DNA from: Rhodocollybia butyracea
Taxonomy: Eukaryota > Basidiomycota > Agaricomycetes > Agaricales > Omphalotaceae
Assembly (NCBI GenBank): GCA_015501585.1
Contig: JADNRY010000148.1
Span: 93,515 to 157,514, forward strand
Direction: 5' to 3'
Length of the DNA stretch: 64,000 nucleotides
The translations under genes and the position numbers were made by a program. A model generated the notes under the pieces. That model was not told the origin of the DNA, made no database searches, and worked only from the letters and a program-made list of their open reading frames with translations. Positions within the stretch are counted from its first letter, which is position 1; each line of letters starts with the position of its first letter. Positions 1-11,433 of this stretch are shown here, one piece after another.

Positions 1-500
1 GTGCCCAAGTCAGCTGCCAGTGATCTTGGGCAACCACCGTTATTTTTGGTATAGTCTTATCGATAAATCGTCCAGCAGTGGGATTCAAAGAGAAGATTAC
101 ATACAAAGTTTCGACACTCGGCCTTTGAACCGGTAAACGGTAAGCGGACCGCAGCAGCGCTTAAACGCCACACAGCTTACTTCTGACCACCATGTATCGC
201 CAAGCTCGTACCGCCTTCTCTCCCAACAAAAATTCTGAGTGCTTTCAGAAATTGTGTTAATGATTGGTATGCCGTTTGTTGGTCTTAGGTTTGTACCTAT
301 TTTTGACACTTCCATCTGCAGGACAAGGACTTTCTTAATGGAAAAGGATGCATGAAGGTTCGTTAGAGATCTCAAAGTTTATCTTACCAAGACTCATATA
401 TCCTTTTTCAGGTATCAAGCAAATCACTTAAAGGCCGCACTGCACCCACCGCTCACTCCCCCTCCAAACTCCATCCTTCAACTCCACCCTCACGCTGACT
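1..500. other. No recognisable gene
   Basis: Open frames here are short and match nothing I recognise. The longest is 92 codons on the minus strand at 97-375 and has no splice-site or composition support. The stretch leads directly into the 16-bp minisatellite. Confidence 0.5.
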
Positions 501-510
501 CATTGAGTCG

Positions 511-1860
511 GTTGCAGACTTATTGGCTCACAGACCCGTTAACCTGCAGACTTGGTGACCCGCATCCCGCAGACTCGTTGGCCAGCAGACTCATCAACCT
601 GCAGACTTGTTGACCAACGGACTCGTCAACCCGTAGACGGCAGACCCGTAGACCTGCAGACCTGCAGAATCGCCAGCCTGAAGACTCGTTGACCTGCATC
701 CCGCAGACTCGCTGACCGCAGACTCGCTGACTCGCCAACAGCAGACTAATTGACCGGCAGACTCGTTGACCGGCAGACTCGTTGACTGGCAGACTCGTTG
801 ACTGGCAGACTCGTTGACCGGCAGACTCGTTGACCCAAGGTTGAGGACTGGTGGACAGTGTCCCACAGACTCATAGACCCGCATCCCGCAGACTCGTTGA
901 CTGCAGACGCGTTGGCCGCAGACTCATTGACTGCAGACTCACCAACCCGCATACTCACCGACCCACACACGCCCCGACCCACACACGCCCCGACCCGCAC
1001 ACGCCCCGACCCGCACACGCACCGACCTGCACACGCACCGACCCACAGACTCATCGATCCGCAGACCCTTAGATCTTTGACTCGCCAAATCGTACATCTG
1101 CAGACTCGTTGGCCTGTATATCTAGGGGCTCACAGCTGGTAGAGTGTAGCCCGCCGACTCGACTCGACTCATTCGCCTGTTGACCACAGACCGCAGACTC
1201 ATTTACGTGCAGATCTCAGACCTGTTCTGCTGTAGATCCACAGACGCGCAGACTCGCAGACCATTCGCTGCAGGTACGACTCACAGACATGCACACTCAC
1301 TGATTTACTGACTAGTCTCACCAGACTCATTTGCCTGGCCTGCAGACCGCAGACCCATTCGCTCGCAGACCGCAGACCCGTTCGCTCGCAGACGGCAGAC
1401 GGCAGACCCGTTCGCTCACAGACCGCAGACCGCAGACTGCAGACCTGTTCGCTCGCAGACCGCAGACCCGTTCATTCGCAGACTGCAGACCACAGGCCTG
1501 TTCTCTCGCAGACCACAGACCGCAGACCCGTTCGCTCGCAGACAGGAGAACTGTTTGCTCGCAGACCCGTTCGCTCGCAGACCCGTTCGCTCGCAGACCC
1601 ATTCGCTCGCAGACCCATTCGCTCGCAGACCCGTTCGCTCGCAGACCCGTTCGCTCGCAGACCCGTTCGCTCGCAGACCCGTTCACTTGCAGACCCGTTC
1701 ACTTGCAGACCTGTTCACTTGCAGACCCGTTCACTTGCAGATCTCAGACCTGTTCTGCTGTAGACCCGCAGACACGCAGATACACAGACCATTCGCTGCA
1801 GGTACAACTCACAGACTTGCAGACTCACTGATATACTGACTAGTCTCACAGACCTGCAGA
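511..1860. repeat. 16-bp minisatellite with higher-order structure
   Basis: Most of this stretch is built from 16-bp units. Several unit types can be seen: GCAGACTCGTTGACCG-like units (about 560-840), ACCCGCACACGCCCCG-like units (about 960-1,050) and GCAGACCCGTTCGCTC-like units (about 1,340-1,730). A longer block containing CAGATCTCAGACCTGTTCTG occurs twice, near 1,208 and 1,737, so the array also has a roughly 530-bp higher-order period. Because 16 is not a multiple of 3, the open frames running through it on both strands cycle through all three codon phases and are artefacts. It ends about 25 bp before the proposed start of the TET/JBP gene. Confidence 0.92.
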
Positions 1861-1885
1861 CCCACCGACAACAAGCTTTATCATC

Positions 1886-4123
1886 ATGGGATCTAAATGT
1901 AAGAGTCTTTCTTTCTCTATCATCCTCCTGTTTTTTTTTCTTTTTCTTTCTTTTCCCCAACTATCTTTCTCGAGAGGCCGAGCTTGGACATGGCAAAGAT
2001 AGCATGGTTGGGGGCAGCTGCCACCTTTCTCGAGGTTCTTCGGAACTGGTAATGATAGAGCACTGTGTTTTTCTGTAGTGCTTCGTATAGATTTTTTTCT
2101 GTCGCTTTGCCATTGTTTTATTAAGTGTTAGACCTATTACTAACATTTGTTATAGTGAGGTCTGGCAAAGAGTATTCGCCTTATGCTCTTTGTCCAGGCC
2201 ATCCAATTTTAGGACCGCTGGAATTTGATGTTGGCACAGCACTACAGCACGTTTCTGATGTTGCACCTGTTTCGCCCTCCCAAACCGATGACAGTTTAGA
2301 AACTACAGCCAATACTTTCACTGGAGACCTGGATTTTGACATAGACCCCGACGTGGATCTTGAATCAGACCTCTCAGACAAAGAGTCTGACTCTGGAGAC
2401 CTCTCTGACCTCTCGGATCTGTCAGATATACCAGAAACTCATGACGCAACTGTCGCTTTTTCGATGTTAGATCATCTTCCTTCTACCTTATACCCCTCAC
2501 CTTTCACACCAGCACCTATGCATCCGCCCTCAACCTCTTCCCTCTCATCACAGAGTATGCGTATGCTCTCGACCTCTTCTCTCTTGCCATCCCAGCCTTT
2601 ACCGCAGCTGAAGCCCTCACAGTCTTCGCATACTTCCCCATCGCCATCGACTTCTGCGGGTTTGACAGGTAGACGCCAGAATAAAAATAAGAGAAGAAGG
2701 ACGCGTAATGCAGAAGAGAGAAACTCTATATACGAACGCCTAGAACCGGAGCTGAGGCAGATGGCGCTGTATAACGCATCCGACAATGACAACCCCTCTG
2801 GGTCTTCCTCCTGCGTCGGCATAAAACTTAGACGCTCCACTAAAGAACAGAAAATACGTATGGCCAGAAAGGAAGACCGTAGATTAACCCAGGAGAGGCT
2901 AGGAACCAGCTTGAAAAAGGTAGCACTACGTAGAGCATCAGAGGCTCAGGCTTTGAGCCCCAAAGATCAGTTCTTCACAGAGTCTTTGCCTATTAATCAA
3001 GGCTCATGGTCAGGAATTCGACAACAACTCGATCGTATAGTCATTTCTTTAGATGAGCTTATGGAGCAGCATAAGGAATTCAGGATTGTGAATTGGGATG
3101 GACAGTGAGTACAGAGTCTTTATCTATGGCTCGTGTCTAACATAGCTTTAGGGAATGCTATCCTATTATCGACAAGAATGGCAGAATTATCAGCGTTCTT
3201 GCTGGAAAGCCGAGAGGCATCAACTGGATGCCCGGGATACAGAAACTAACTGCAAAGATTAGCGAAGCTCGTCATAAAATGACATTTCGGAAAAACCAAA
3301 CTTCAAATAAGAGATCGGCGTCGCCCTCTGTTGCTATAGGCACCTCTTTTGGCGGAGGAAGCAAGGTAATAGTTTATTTTCTTAATATCTTCATCGCCAA
3401 TTTATAATTGCTATGTTTAGAGACCGGGTACTCTAGCTTTCTATGGAAAGTTAAACAAGGCGATTCTACTTAACCTCATTGCCACCGCCAGTTTTCAGAG
3501 CATTGTAGGATTTGTGAACTGTGAGTCGCCAGCTACTTGTTAAGAATTTGCAAAGATTGATTTACTGTGTAGGTGTTTTTCAATGTTTCGCCCCAGCAAC
3601 CTATCAATATTATCGAACAGAGCTAGATAGACTTTACGCGTCGAGTGCCAGGCTTTATAACTGGTTTCCCAGTAGTGTCTTTGCCAGCATAACATTCAAT
3701 CTTGGTCCCTGGATGATCAGCTGGCCTCATACGGACGATCATAATTTAGCTTTTGGCTGGTGTGCTATCACCGCTCTTGGAAATTTCGATCCAGACCAGG
3801 GAGGTCATCTGATACTTTGGGATTTGGGTCTCGTCATCAGGTTTCCACCAGGCTCTACAATTCTTCTTCCCTCTGCTCTAATCACACATTCCAATGTTTC
3901 TATCAGTGAACAGGAGAAAAGATATTCAATAATTCAGTACACCTCTTCTGGCTTGTTTCGATGGATGTACAACGGTGCTCAGTCGGACAAGGATTTCATG
4001 GCCGGTGCTACGCCAGAGATGAAGGAAAAGAGAGAGCGAGAAAGAAAAGAGAGATTAGGTAACGGCTTAAACATGTTTTCACTTTGGGATGATGTTAGAG
4101 GCCAATTCCGGCCTTCGAAGTAA
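1886..4123 (+). CDS. TET/JBP-family 2-oxoglutarate/Fe(II) dioxygenase (basidiomycete type)
   Basis: Predicted nuclear dioxygenase of the fungal TET/JBP group, whose members oxidise 5-methylcytosine using Fe(II) and 2-oxoglutarate. Proposed exons are 1886-1898, 2156-3104, 3152-3365, 3421-3520 and 3573-4123; all junctions are GT-AG and keep frame. The double-stranded beta-helix is visible in the last exon. The iron-binding H-x-D is HTD (His codon 3,728, Asp 3,734), then GGHLILW, PPGSTILLPSALITHSN with the distal His at 3,887, and EKRYSIIQY with the probable 2-oxoglutarate Arg at 3,920. All expected catalytic residues are present, so the enzyme looks intact. The N-terminal half is Ser/Pro/Asp-rich and then basic (KNKRRR). 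The first exon is the weakest part: ATG at 1,886 plus a 257-bp intron is in frame, but the true start could lie elsewhere. The DUF6532-like gene follows 184 bp downstream on the same strand. Confidence 0.78.
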
Positions 4124-4307
4124 ATGAGAGTTGTTTAACAGTCTGTCTAAATATAGTAACTAACATGCTATCTGATGTTTAGCGCCTGTTATTAAGCAGT
4201 GTTGCTTAATAAACAACGTGTGTTTGCCTTTTGCTTTTCGACCACATTCTTTTGCTTACCTTTTCTGTTTCTTTCGTTTTTAGCTTTTTTCTTTTTGATT
4301 TATTAGA

Positions 4308-6760
4308 ATGACCCGCACCACTCGCTCAAACTCTGGAAGAGTTGCAGCTGCTCCGCCACCGACTAAAGGCAAAGTCAAAGGCAAAGGCAAACAGAAGGAG
4401 GCAGAGCTTATCTTAACGTCGTCACCTAAACGCTCTTCTTCTCTTCCTTTTCCTCCTCCTCGAAAGCCGAACACCCGCGGACAGGAAGAGGCTGCTAAGA
4501 AAGCTCAAGAAGCTCGAGAACAAGGTATACATATATTTATCTGTTGTGCCACTCGATGACACCGGTCTTTTTAGCTATTCGACAACGAGCTGCTGAGCTT
4601 AAAGCAGCAGAGCCAGCATCTGAAGAGGACGAATTTGAGAAACTAGCACCTCCTCCGCGTTCTCAACCACGTCCTCAGCCACGTGCTCAACCACACAGGC
4701 AACAAAGTATAACTCCTCCTCCCGCTTCTCAAGCTAAAGGTAGAAACGAGAGTATAACGCCTCTGAACCCTGGTAAATTATCATTTATTTTATCAATATC
4801 AATAATGATGTTTCAATTTTTTAGGCAAGCGAAAGCGGGCACCATCTTCCAACGGAGACAAAAGTGAAGAATATTCAGATTCAGACAATCCTTACACCGG
4901 ACTTTCACAAGTTGTAGACGAAGACATAGACATCGATGAAGACATCAATGAAGACATCGATAAAGACATCGACGAAGACATCGAGAAGACATCGACGAAA
5001 AAAAAAAAGACATCGACGAAGACATCGAAGAAGAGGACGGCAATGATGAGGATGGCAACGACGTTGACAACGGCGTACACCATTTCTCTTTCCTTTGCTT
5101 CGTTATGCTGAGACGACTGTTAATAGCTTGTCATGGACACCACTCCTGTAAAGTCCAACCATTCTAGCGGAAGACTTACCATTGCTAGTGCCTTATCCAA
5201 AGCAAGCCACAAGCGTCAGAAGTTCCAGCCTTCCTCTCCTCAAAATAGATCTCGTCGAGGTCGTCAAGGTAGTCAAGGTAGTCGAGGTAGCCGTACAGAT
5301 TCCAAGGTCACATCCTCAGATTTTAGCCCTGAAGTACGGGAACTTGTGGAAGCTGGAAAGCTTCACATGAGGGCTCTCACTACCACCGAGGATGCTTTTC
5401 CGCTCAATAAAATAGCTTTGCTTCAGAAAGCCTTGGACTCTGCTGCGAGCACCAGCACACAGTTTACGAAGATTTACCGAGGTGTTATGAAGGATCCAGC
5501 TGTTCACAAAATTGCGCTTACCTTTGTATGTTTCCGTTTTTGTTTTTTTAATTACTCATAGAGGTTTTTCAGATTGAATACGGACGCTCAAGTCTACTAA
5601 CTTCGATTATGACTAAAGCGAGACTATTCGTTGCTAGCTACTATAATCTTCCTGGAAGGCGTGGAGCTGCGAAGGTCAGGAAAATTGTGGGATTTCTTAT
5701 GACTAATGGCGTTTTCAAATATGCGGATGTTGATGTCGATGTAAGTCTTTTTTTCAATTTTTCTTTTTTATGTTAACCTATCTTTACAGGCGGAAACGTA
5801 TGACAAAAATCATCCTTTTGAAACCGATGCTCTCGCTCATCTCATTCGACACGAATATTTTGAGACTAAAGGTTCTGCGAATGTCTTGGCCTTTGCTAAG
5901 ATAGTTGAAGATCGTCGTATCAATAATGTCACCATTGCATTGATGATCACTGCTGTATGTTTGCTTTATAATTCTTTTGAACTCTTACCTGATTAAAATC
6001 AGATCGAACATGCAATTGACGAGTTTAGAGATGGATATCAACGAAAATCAAACTTTGCAGAACGAGCTTTTCTACGGTATTTCCCTTTATCTTTGATTTG
6101 TGTGGTTGACTAATTTGATATTAGCTATGCTTTTCATTTACGCAGTTACAAGAATCTTGCCAAGAAAGCACCGGTTTGGAGGGAGAAGTTTGAGACAGAG
6201 CTTTTTAAACTTTTGCTGTAAGTTTTTGGTCGGTCATTGGTTTATGATATTTAATTACTGTTCATAGGGTTCAATCCAACAAATTGTTTCTCTTAGATGA
6301 CGAAGTCGATGATCTGGAGGACGTTGATTATGAAGCACTCGAAGCTGAGGCAATTGCAGCAAAGGATTTAGAAGCACTCGAAGCTGAGGCAATTGCAGCA
6401 AAGGATTTAGAAGCTTCGAAAGCCGCCGACCTCATGGATTCCCAGTCTCGTCCCACATTCCAGTCTCGTCCTATGTCCCAGTCTCGTCCCATGTCCCAGT
6501 CTCGTCCCATGTCCCAGTCTCGTCCCATGTCCCAGTCTCGTTCCACGTCCCAGTCTCGTTCCACGTCCCAGTCTCGTCCCATGTCCCAGTCTCGTCCCAC
6601 GTCCCAGTCTCGTCCCACGTCCCAGTCTCGTCCCACGTCCCAGCCCCGTACCACTCCCACGTCCCAGCCCCGCCCCGCTTCCCAGTCTGGTTCTCAAGCT
6701 GTTGCTTCAGGTTCTCGTGTAACTTCATCTAATGCGACTCCATCGGGTTCAAGGCGTTGA
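4308..6760 (+). CDS. DUF6532-like basidiomycete protein with acidic and Ser/Gln/Arg-repeat regions; one frame break
   Basis: Exons deduced from GT-AG sites: 4308-4524, 4575-4772, 4825-5074, 5127-5525, 5573-5740, 5790-5954, 6003-6076, 6125-6217 and 6268-6760. The N-terminus is basic and Pro-rich (MTRTTRSNSGR), then acidic. The middle (about 5,300-6,217) resembles the DUF6532 domain of agaricomycetes: an alpha-helical N-terminal part, HPFETDALAHLIRHEYF, an ALMITAIEHAIDEF helix and a terminal YKNLAKKAPVWREKFETEL helix. Its function is unknown. The C-terminal tail has a 39-bp tandem duplication (ALEAEAIAAKDLE) and SQSRPM hexapeptide repeats. In the acidic repeat near 4,985 one base is missing relative to the 12-bp unit. 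The reading frame therefore shifts, and only the shifted frame joins the next exon. This may be a true mutation, an assembly error, or a region removed by an unrecognised intron. Confidence 0.68.
4918..5040 (+). repeat. 12-bp coding repeat (acidic, Asp-Ile-Asp-Glu) with a one-base deletion
   Basis: Tandem GACATCGACGAA-like units encode DIDE repeats in the DUF6532-like gene. One unit reads GACATCGAGAA, which is 11 bp, and it is followed by an 11-A run. The missing C moves translation from the upstream frame into the frame needed to reach the exon starting at 5,127. Confidence 0.8.
6430..6665 (+). repeat. 18-bp coding minisatellite (SQSRPM/T)n
   Basis: About a dozen 18-bp units, CAGTCTCGTCCCATGTCC with variants, encode Ser-Gln-Ser-Arg-Pro-Met/Thr in the tail of the DUF6532-like protein. 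Unit length is a multiple of three, so changes in copy number preserve the frame. Open frames on the opposite strand are shadows of the repeat. Confidence 0.92.
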
Positions 6761-6959
6761 TTATATGGCATTTAAATAACTGTTCCGTTTGATTTTTGTT
6801 ACCACTCCTTTGCTACATCTTTTGCTAAATACTCTACACTCGTTTGCCTTTCTTATTCTACTCACATTTTAAATTTTCTTAATCAGTTTCATAGTACGTT
6901 ACTTTTTGTTATTAGTCATTTCAATATTAAGTGCTGTTTCCAAATGTTAAAGTCTCTGA

Positions 6960-7405
6960 AGGCATGTAAAGCTAACTTCGGGTTAACTTATGATTAACCT
7001 GAAGTTAACTTCTGGTTAACCTGAGATTAACTGAGAAGACCTAAGGTGTACTTATGATTGATCTGAGTGGTCTTAAAGTTACACCAAGTTGACATAAGCA
7101 GACCAAAGATGTATTTATTATCAACCTGGGGTGAGCTCAAGTTGACCTGAGGTAAGCTCAAGTTGACCTGAGGTAACCTCAAGTTGACCTGAGGTAAGCT
7201 CAAGTTGACCTGAGGTAACTCAAGTTGACCTGAGGTAAGCTCAAGTTGACCTGAGGTGACCTCAAGTTGACCTGAGGTGACTTCAAGTTGACCTGGGTGA
7301 CCTCAAGTTGAACCTCAAGTTGACCTCAAGTTACCTCAAGTTGACTTCAAGTTGACTTCAAGTTGACTTCAAGTTGACTTCAAGTTGACCTGAGTTGACT
7401 TTGGT
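6960..7405. repeat. 21-bp minisatellite rich in AAGTTGACCTGAGGT
   Basis: From about 7,130 the sequence is a tandem array whose 21-bp unit contains AAGTTGACCTGAGGTAAGCT. It decays into shorter CAAGTTGACTT units at 7,330-7,390. The preceding 170 bp hold looser GGTTAACTTATGATTAACC-type words. No coding potential was seen. Confidence 0.88.
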
Positions 7406-7535
7406 CAAATCAAAAGCATCAACCTTCCATTGAGCGCCATACAGAGCCTAAGCTCTGTACAGCCCTTAGGCTGGCTGGGGGGTCATCAAGTTTGGCTCAA
7501 GGCTACTTGAGTATAGGGGGTATTTTCCTGATGGA

Positions 7536-7912
7536 AAAGACATTACATTACAGAATCCCTTCGTTAGCTTTGAAGCTGGAGATGAATTGCACGTAGAGCA
7601 CCAGTAATCAACAAGACATGATACCTCTGATTCCCCAATCCAAGGCTTCGAGGCTGGACGACTGCTGGACAAGAGGTTCGCTGATTTGTACTACGACAGG
7701 ATCTCAGATTCATAACATTTTCTCTCAACCAACCGAAACCTTACAATCTGAACGCGTTGTAAGAAATCTTTTGATGTATAATGAGATATCCACGATGAGT
7801 AGTGATGCATTGATATCCAACTAAAAAATCTAGTATAGGCACCCACTAACCAATTCAACAAAAGAACTGGCCATCCGTAAGCAGAAAGGCAGATAGGCTT
7901 GTTTTTAACGGC
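7536..7912. repeat. Apparently exact inverted copy of 31,500-31,870
   Basis: By eye this ~375-bp block matches the reverse complement of 31,500-31,870 without difference, including the 68-codon open frame at 7,618-7,824 and its twin. Identity stops sharply at both ends (near GAAAAGACATTACATTACAG on the left and AGAAAGGCAGA on the right). A diverged third copy lies at about 8,930-9,110. No transposon ends are obvious. Confidence 0.8.
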
Positions 7913-9444
7913 AGAATTTGTGCAGTAAGCGATTGGCAGGTCGAGATCATAGACGACAAAGCGGATGCGGTTATCTTCCGAATCGTTGAAGACGATGAGC
8001 TGGCCCCCACGGACCTCATCGGTTATCGCTAAGTAACCCAATACCCCACTTCTTCTCTACAAGCTGGCTCCCCGCTTCAGATTGATCATCCGACACTTGC
8101 AGTTCGGCCTCGAAGTTGGTGACCTTGGCAAAGTTGGCAAACCTGGAGAAGAGTTGGCGAAGTTTGCATGTGAGATACCATGCCCGCCGCGCAATTTTTT
8201 CCCAAAACATGGTCTCGCGGATCACTAGAAAGAACTCACTTGAATCTCATACATTGACAGAATCCTGAACAAGCGGTACTATAAGTAAGATAAGATAAAG
8301 GATCATCAATCATCAATCATGCCGAGAAACGGCCAGACATCCAAATTTAGTAGACCCACCTTGATGACACATTGGTAAATTTTCCTTTCTGGCATATGGT
8401 TCAGATTTTCCACTTTCTTCCTGAACGTTCAACGTTGCAACAGTCATATAATTTATCACTGGGGGAATGGCCGCGACTGCGGCAAGGGCCGAACCTTTCT
8501 TTTACCTGTAGCAAACGAGAATGGTACAAACCCAACTAATAAGTACTTTACTAGGCACTCGAAGTGCATGTTCGCTTTTTCCCCTGACTTGACATATTGT
8601 TGTTGCTCAAGTGGTCAGCATCCTCCAGAAACCTGGCTTATGAATCATGAATGTAAAGCGCAATCTCAGTCTTGGAGTCAGAACTCAGAAGTTAGATCAA
8701 GGTGAAGGGAAAGCAGCTGTATAAGATGAAGCCCAGGTTGAAAGCAAAGTAATCAATGGGACACAGATTTGGAAACATTTTGGATATATATGGAGATAAG
8801 TCTACCTCAAACATTCGTCTACAGAGCTCAACCTAGTTCAGCAATAACAAATAAGGTGAAAGAAACCCACCGCCCCTGACATCTATTAGAATTGGTTTAA
8901 TATCCGCTATAAGTAATCGCGGATTCCTAACGTTTTCGCCCAACCGACCGAAACCTTACAATCCTTCCGCGTAAGAAATCTCTTGATGTATAATGCATAA
9001 CGAGATCTCCGCAATGAGTAGTGATGTCCAGCTAAAACAACTAGTATAGGCACCCACTAACCAATTCAACGAAAGAACTGGTTATCCATAAACCGAAAGG
9101 CGGATGCAGGCGAGTGGCGGATGTGGATCTCACAATAGGATTCGGCAAGAGTACACGCAGAGACAAAAAAAATTGTTGTAATGGTGTGAGTTTTGATGAT
9201 ATTTTGATAGATACGGCGGACGACAGTAATAAAGAGGCGGATTCTTATGGTTTGGATGGTGTTGGAGCCCATTGTGGGGAACTATAACATATATCCACGA
9301 TGTATGTAACGTACCGAGTGGTAGAAAAGCTAAAGAGTATTGGGGTCGATAAAGGTAATCCGCACGCCGCTGCATACAAGAACTATAGGGCGGAAAGACA
9401 TATGGTCTGGTTCACCTGACCGGGACATGGGACTAGGATAGGAA

Positions 9445-10571
9445 TTATGATTGAACAAAAACTAGATTTATCAAGAACATCACTATGAGCGCACTAGTTT
9501 TGGAGTCCAATGGAATTCTCGACAGCGCATGGTTCAAGTTGTGTTGAGCATGTACCGCATGATAAATCCGCAAATTCAAGATAGCTGACACCAGGGTATG
9601 GATTACATCAATTACACAAATGTAGATCAAAAACTGGGAAGAGTGGATGCTACCCCAGGTTTGAGGAATCATTGCGAGGAAGTGGTGATCTAAAGCAGCG
9701 GTGATCCAAGGAATCCCTCCAAGCATCCATTTGGAATGGCAGACGAGAATTTCCGAGACACAGAGCAGGTGTATCTCTGTTGAGCCAAACAACGTACTAC
9801 CTATAACCTTTGACCTGGTTGAGGTCAAGAGGCACCAGAGCTTGTGAATGTAAGGCCAAGTGGATCGGGTGACATCTAATCTTGAGTGGACCCGATTTCC
9901 TGGGAGAATGATGACATGGAGAAGGAGGTAGAGCCGGTGTCCAGGAATGGAAGCACAACTGTGGTGCATAAACTGCACTTTGGCGCAATCTTTCCACGAG
10001 ACAATCAGCCTTAATCCAGTGATAGAGCGTGACGCGACTTGGAGACAGCCTTCGTGACCCATTGCTGGTAGAGGTCAGTATCCGTAGTAAGAGGGTCAGG
10101 TTCTACAACGGCAACAACGACACAAAGAGCAAGCAGTTCTTTCAGCTCACGGGCTTCTAAAATCATTGTCGTGTAGTTCGATGTCTCGGAATGCGAAATT
10201 TCCTCTATGATATGAGTTAAAACACGTAGAATTGGCCACACCAATGCCACAACACTATGCCTGAGAGTGTCGGATACGATAGCGTTGTGCTCATAAACTT
10301 GAATAACTGAGAGCCCAGCTCTTAGCCATTCCCATAAAGTATTCCACTTGGGCCCAAATGCAGCTCGAAACCCTGGAGAACCAATATGTTTAACGAGAGA
10401 TTTGATGTTGCGAAGAAACAACTGATAGCGGGGCGGGATGGACTGGCTGGCATCTACCACTGGTGGAGAGCCAGAGTGAATGATAGCCTTCAGACGAGCT
10501 GGGATGATGAACATTGATCTAAAAATGTATGGATAAGCACCGTATGGCAGAGAGAGAGAGAGAGAGCTCAA
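9445..10571 (-). pseudogene. MYND-family gene, copy A (decayed, MYND finger lost)
   Basis: Homologous to copy B (29,093-31,155) and copy C (16,409-21,188). Reading leftwards from the conserved MFIIPARLKAIIHS (ATG at 10,514), the helical N-terminal region is well preserved (PRYQLFLRNIKSLVKHI, TMILEARELKELLAL). Near 10,040 about 44 bp present in copy B are missing, which shifts the frame. The downstream frame (9,445-10,062) continues the homology as LCVSEILVCHSKWMLGG and keeps the Trp codon that is a stop in copy B. At about 9,520 a second deletion of several hundred bases joins HALSR directly to IPLDSKTS. This removes the whole MYND exon and much of the last exon. Non-functional as a MYND protein. 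Confidence 0.82.
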
Positions 10572-11398
10572 CTCGCCGAAGAAAGAGCAGAGAACCTTAC
10601 AAGTTCAAAAAGCAGTCTTGGGTTTGGCGAGGTCGAAGAAGTTTGTGATCAGAATTTATACGTTCCCTGTAGAACAAAGAAATTTTGTGTATTCTGGACC
10701 AACAATGAGCATGAAAGGGTGTAGTGCCTATCTCATGGATAATACCAGCAATAGCAATAAAGAACCCTTGCATTCTGCCTTCCCGTGGCACGGCGGACTA
10801 CCCAAAATTGTAAGCGGGGCTTTATATGGGAAGAAAGTACCTTTGTGATACTATTATGTACAAAGCAATAAACCATCAGTCTTGATGCAAAGACTCTTTG
10901 GCAAGACTGTATACTTCTCGCTAATCAAAAGAAAAGTCCGGTATTCGCCGACCTACAACGAAAAGGCGGTGGCGCCTGAACTCGCCTGAAGTGTTGGACA
11001 TTCAAGGGTCTAGACGCGGACTCCCACAGCCGGGGGTTTGGATGTTGAGGGAAGAAGTAGTGATCCTCAATGCTAATGCCAACAAAGCTCAAACTTGTTC
11101 CTTTAGAATCGTCGGCCAAGTCTGGAGGTGGATTTAAAGCCTCTGATAGTTAGTTTATCATTGTGGTCCTCGTGGTCTTAAAGCTTTTCTTTAAAAGCTA
11201 ATTCTAAGCAAATTAGATATGTTTGCAGCTCTTGAACAAAGAGCCTTTTCCCGCCAGCAAATACAATCTTTCATCCGCCTGCTGAATCATAATTCGAACA
11301 GCTAGACTCCAAACGAAAGGATCGGGTGAAACAAGATGCGTTTGTGGCACTGGCTCTTGAGTGTTGAAAGAGCCTTTGCTCACTAAAGTTGAGGTAGA

Positions 11399-11405
11399 TA
11401 TATAA
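11399..11405 (+). promoter_or_regulatory. TATA box candidate for family D, left copy
   Basis: TATATAA lies about 30 bp before ATG 11,434. The equivalent position in the right arm also keeps a TATATA-containing stretch (around 28,427-28,434, read on the minus strand). Conservation in both arms supports a core promoter, although the very short implied leader is unusual. Confidence 0.45.
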
Positions 11406-11433
11406 GCCCGCTGGGCTTGGGAGCAAATTACTC

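Noticed and set aside
1327..1839. Overlapping 80-166-codon frames in the 16-bp minisatellite
   Set aside because: A 16-bp unit cycles through all frames, producing stop-free Arg/Ser/Asp-rich peptides on both strands; no start or splice context.
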